The notes under the pieces were generated by a model. That model saw only the letters and a list, made by a program, of their open reading frames with translations. It was not told the DNA's origin and did no database searches. The position numbers and the translations under genes are program-made. From positions 1-64,000 of the forward strand of contig NZ_RHUM01000001.1 in NCBI RefSeq assembly GCF_003937915.1: a stretch of DNA of 64,000 nt, read 5' to 3'. How positions within the stretch are numbered: the first letter of the stretch is position 1; each line of letters opens with the position of its first letter. Positions 63,561-64,000 of the stretch are shown here, piece after piece. Source of the DNA: Erwinia sp. 198. Lineage in GTDB: Bacteria; Pseudomonadota; Gammaproteobacteria; Enterobacterales; Enterobacteriaceae.

Positions 63561-64000
63561 TTAGTTACTCTTCTTGGGGGACGAGGCGTTCTTATCCTGC
63601 AGCTGCGAAGGCACCAGCACGGTGGTTACGCGCTTGCCGGTATTGCCATAGGCCTGCATTTTCTGCTCTTTCACCAGATAGGTGATGCGATCGCCTTTGA
63701 CGTTGCTGTCCAGCTGCTCCAGATATGCGCTGCCCGTCAGCTCGACGAAATCCTTCGCCAGCTCGTAGTGCATTTTCTGCGCATGGCCTTTAACGGGCTT
63801 GCCGTTGTCCTGCATCTGATAAAACGTCGCCGGATTGCCCCAGGCGTCCACGATGGTTTTGTTGCTGTCGCCGTTCGGACGCGTGACCACAACCTTATCC
63901 GCGGTGATTTTGATCGAGCCCTGGGTCACGATAACGTTGCCGGTAAAGGTCGCCACGTTGCCCTGCATATCCAGCGCCTGATTTTCGGAGTCCACGTTGA
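63561..64000 (-). CDS. lptA: LPS transport periplasmic protein LptA, 5' end cut by the window
   Basis: Periplasmic bridge protein that carries LPS towards the outer membrane. The visible 146 codons match the mature part of E. coli LptA from its N-terminal region on (DMQGNVATFTGNVIVTQGSI; HYELAKDFVELTG; YLVKEQKMQAYG) and end in a Lys/Ser-rich tail. The signal peptide and start lie beyond position 64000. An internal GTG near 63995 is not a true start. Confidence 0.96.
   Translation of the reverse strand, partial: NVDSENQALDMQGNVATFTGNVIVTQGSIKITADKVVVTRPNGDSNKTIVDAWGNPATFYQMQDNGKPVKGHAQKMHYELAKDFVELTGSAYLEQLDSNVKGDRITYLVKEQKMQAYGNTGKRVTTVLVPSQLQDKNASSPKKSN

Overview
The window is a GC-rich chromosomal segment of a gammaproteobacterium of the order Enterobacterales. 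Its backbone follows the Escherichia coli K-12 gene order from the end of rrnD to lptA almost without a break: 5S rRNA, yhdWXYZ, fis-dusB, prmA-panF-yhdT, accCB, msrPQ, acuI, csrD, mreBCD, yhdE-rng-yhdP-tldD, aaeRXAB, yhcO, yhcN, argR, mdh, degS, degQ, zapG, zapE, rplM-rpsI, sspAB, a gltB locus, arcB, mtgA, npr-rapZ-ptsN-hpf-rpoN-lptB-lptA. The differences from E. coli (lpxP and an alpha carbonic anhydrase near dusB, aroQ fused into the accBC operon, an aldehyde dehydrogenase after aaeB, three yhcN paralogues, no elbB, yrbL or yhcC) suggest an Erwiniaceae member such as Pantoea, Mixta or Erwinia. That genus assignment is inference.

Layout. 1-260: 3' part of a 5S rRNA and terminators. 300-4700: an amino-acid ABC transporter operon with a well-formed sigma54 promoter and two NtrC-like sites in glnA-like positions. 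4740-7340: a T-poor tract, lpxP, fis and dusB. 7.6-16.5 kb: carbonic anhydrase, prmA, panF, yhdT, acetyl-CoA carboxylase genes, aroQ, msrPQ, acuI. 16.6-29 kb: csrD, the mre cell-shape operon, yhdE, rng, yhdP, tldD. 29-38.5 kb: aae efflux genes, aldehyde dehydrogenase, yhcO, three YhcN-type genes, argR, mdh. 38.5-45.4 kb: degS, degQ, zapG, zapE, rplM-rpsI, sspAB. 45.4-54 kb is the accessory stretch: two decayed carbohydrate-modification genes, then a two-gene operon of an enlarged GltB-like protein (1841 aa) and a CysJ-type diflavin reductase that occupies the place where E. coli carries gltD. 54-64 kb: arcB, the small RNA ArcZ on the opposite strand, mtgA, and the rpoN operon, cut by the window end inside lptA.

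Functional links. Nitrogen control runs through the window: sigma54 (rpoN) with PTS-Ntr proteins (npr, ptsN) at the right end, a predicted sigma54/NtrC-dependent amino-acid importer at the left end, ArgR, and the unusual glutamate-synthase-like operon. The envelope theme is equally strong: lpxP, mreBCD, yhdP, degS/degQ, zapG, mtgA, lptAB. The main candidate for an undescribed system is the GltB-like/diflavin pair, which suggests a glutamate synthase fed by a P450-reductase-like electron chain rather than by GltD.
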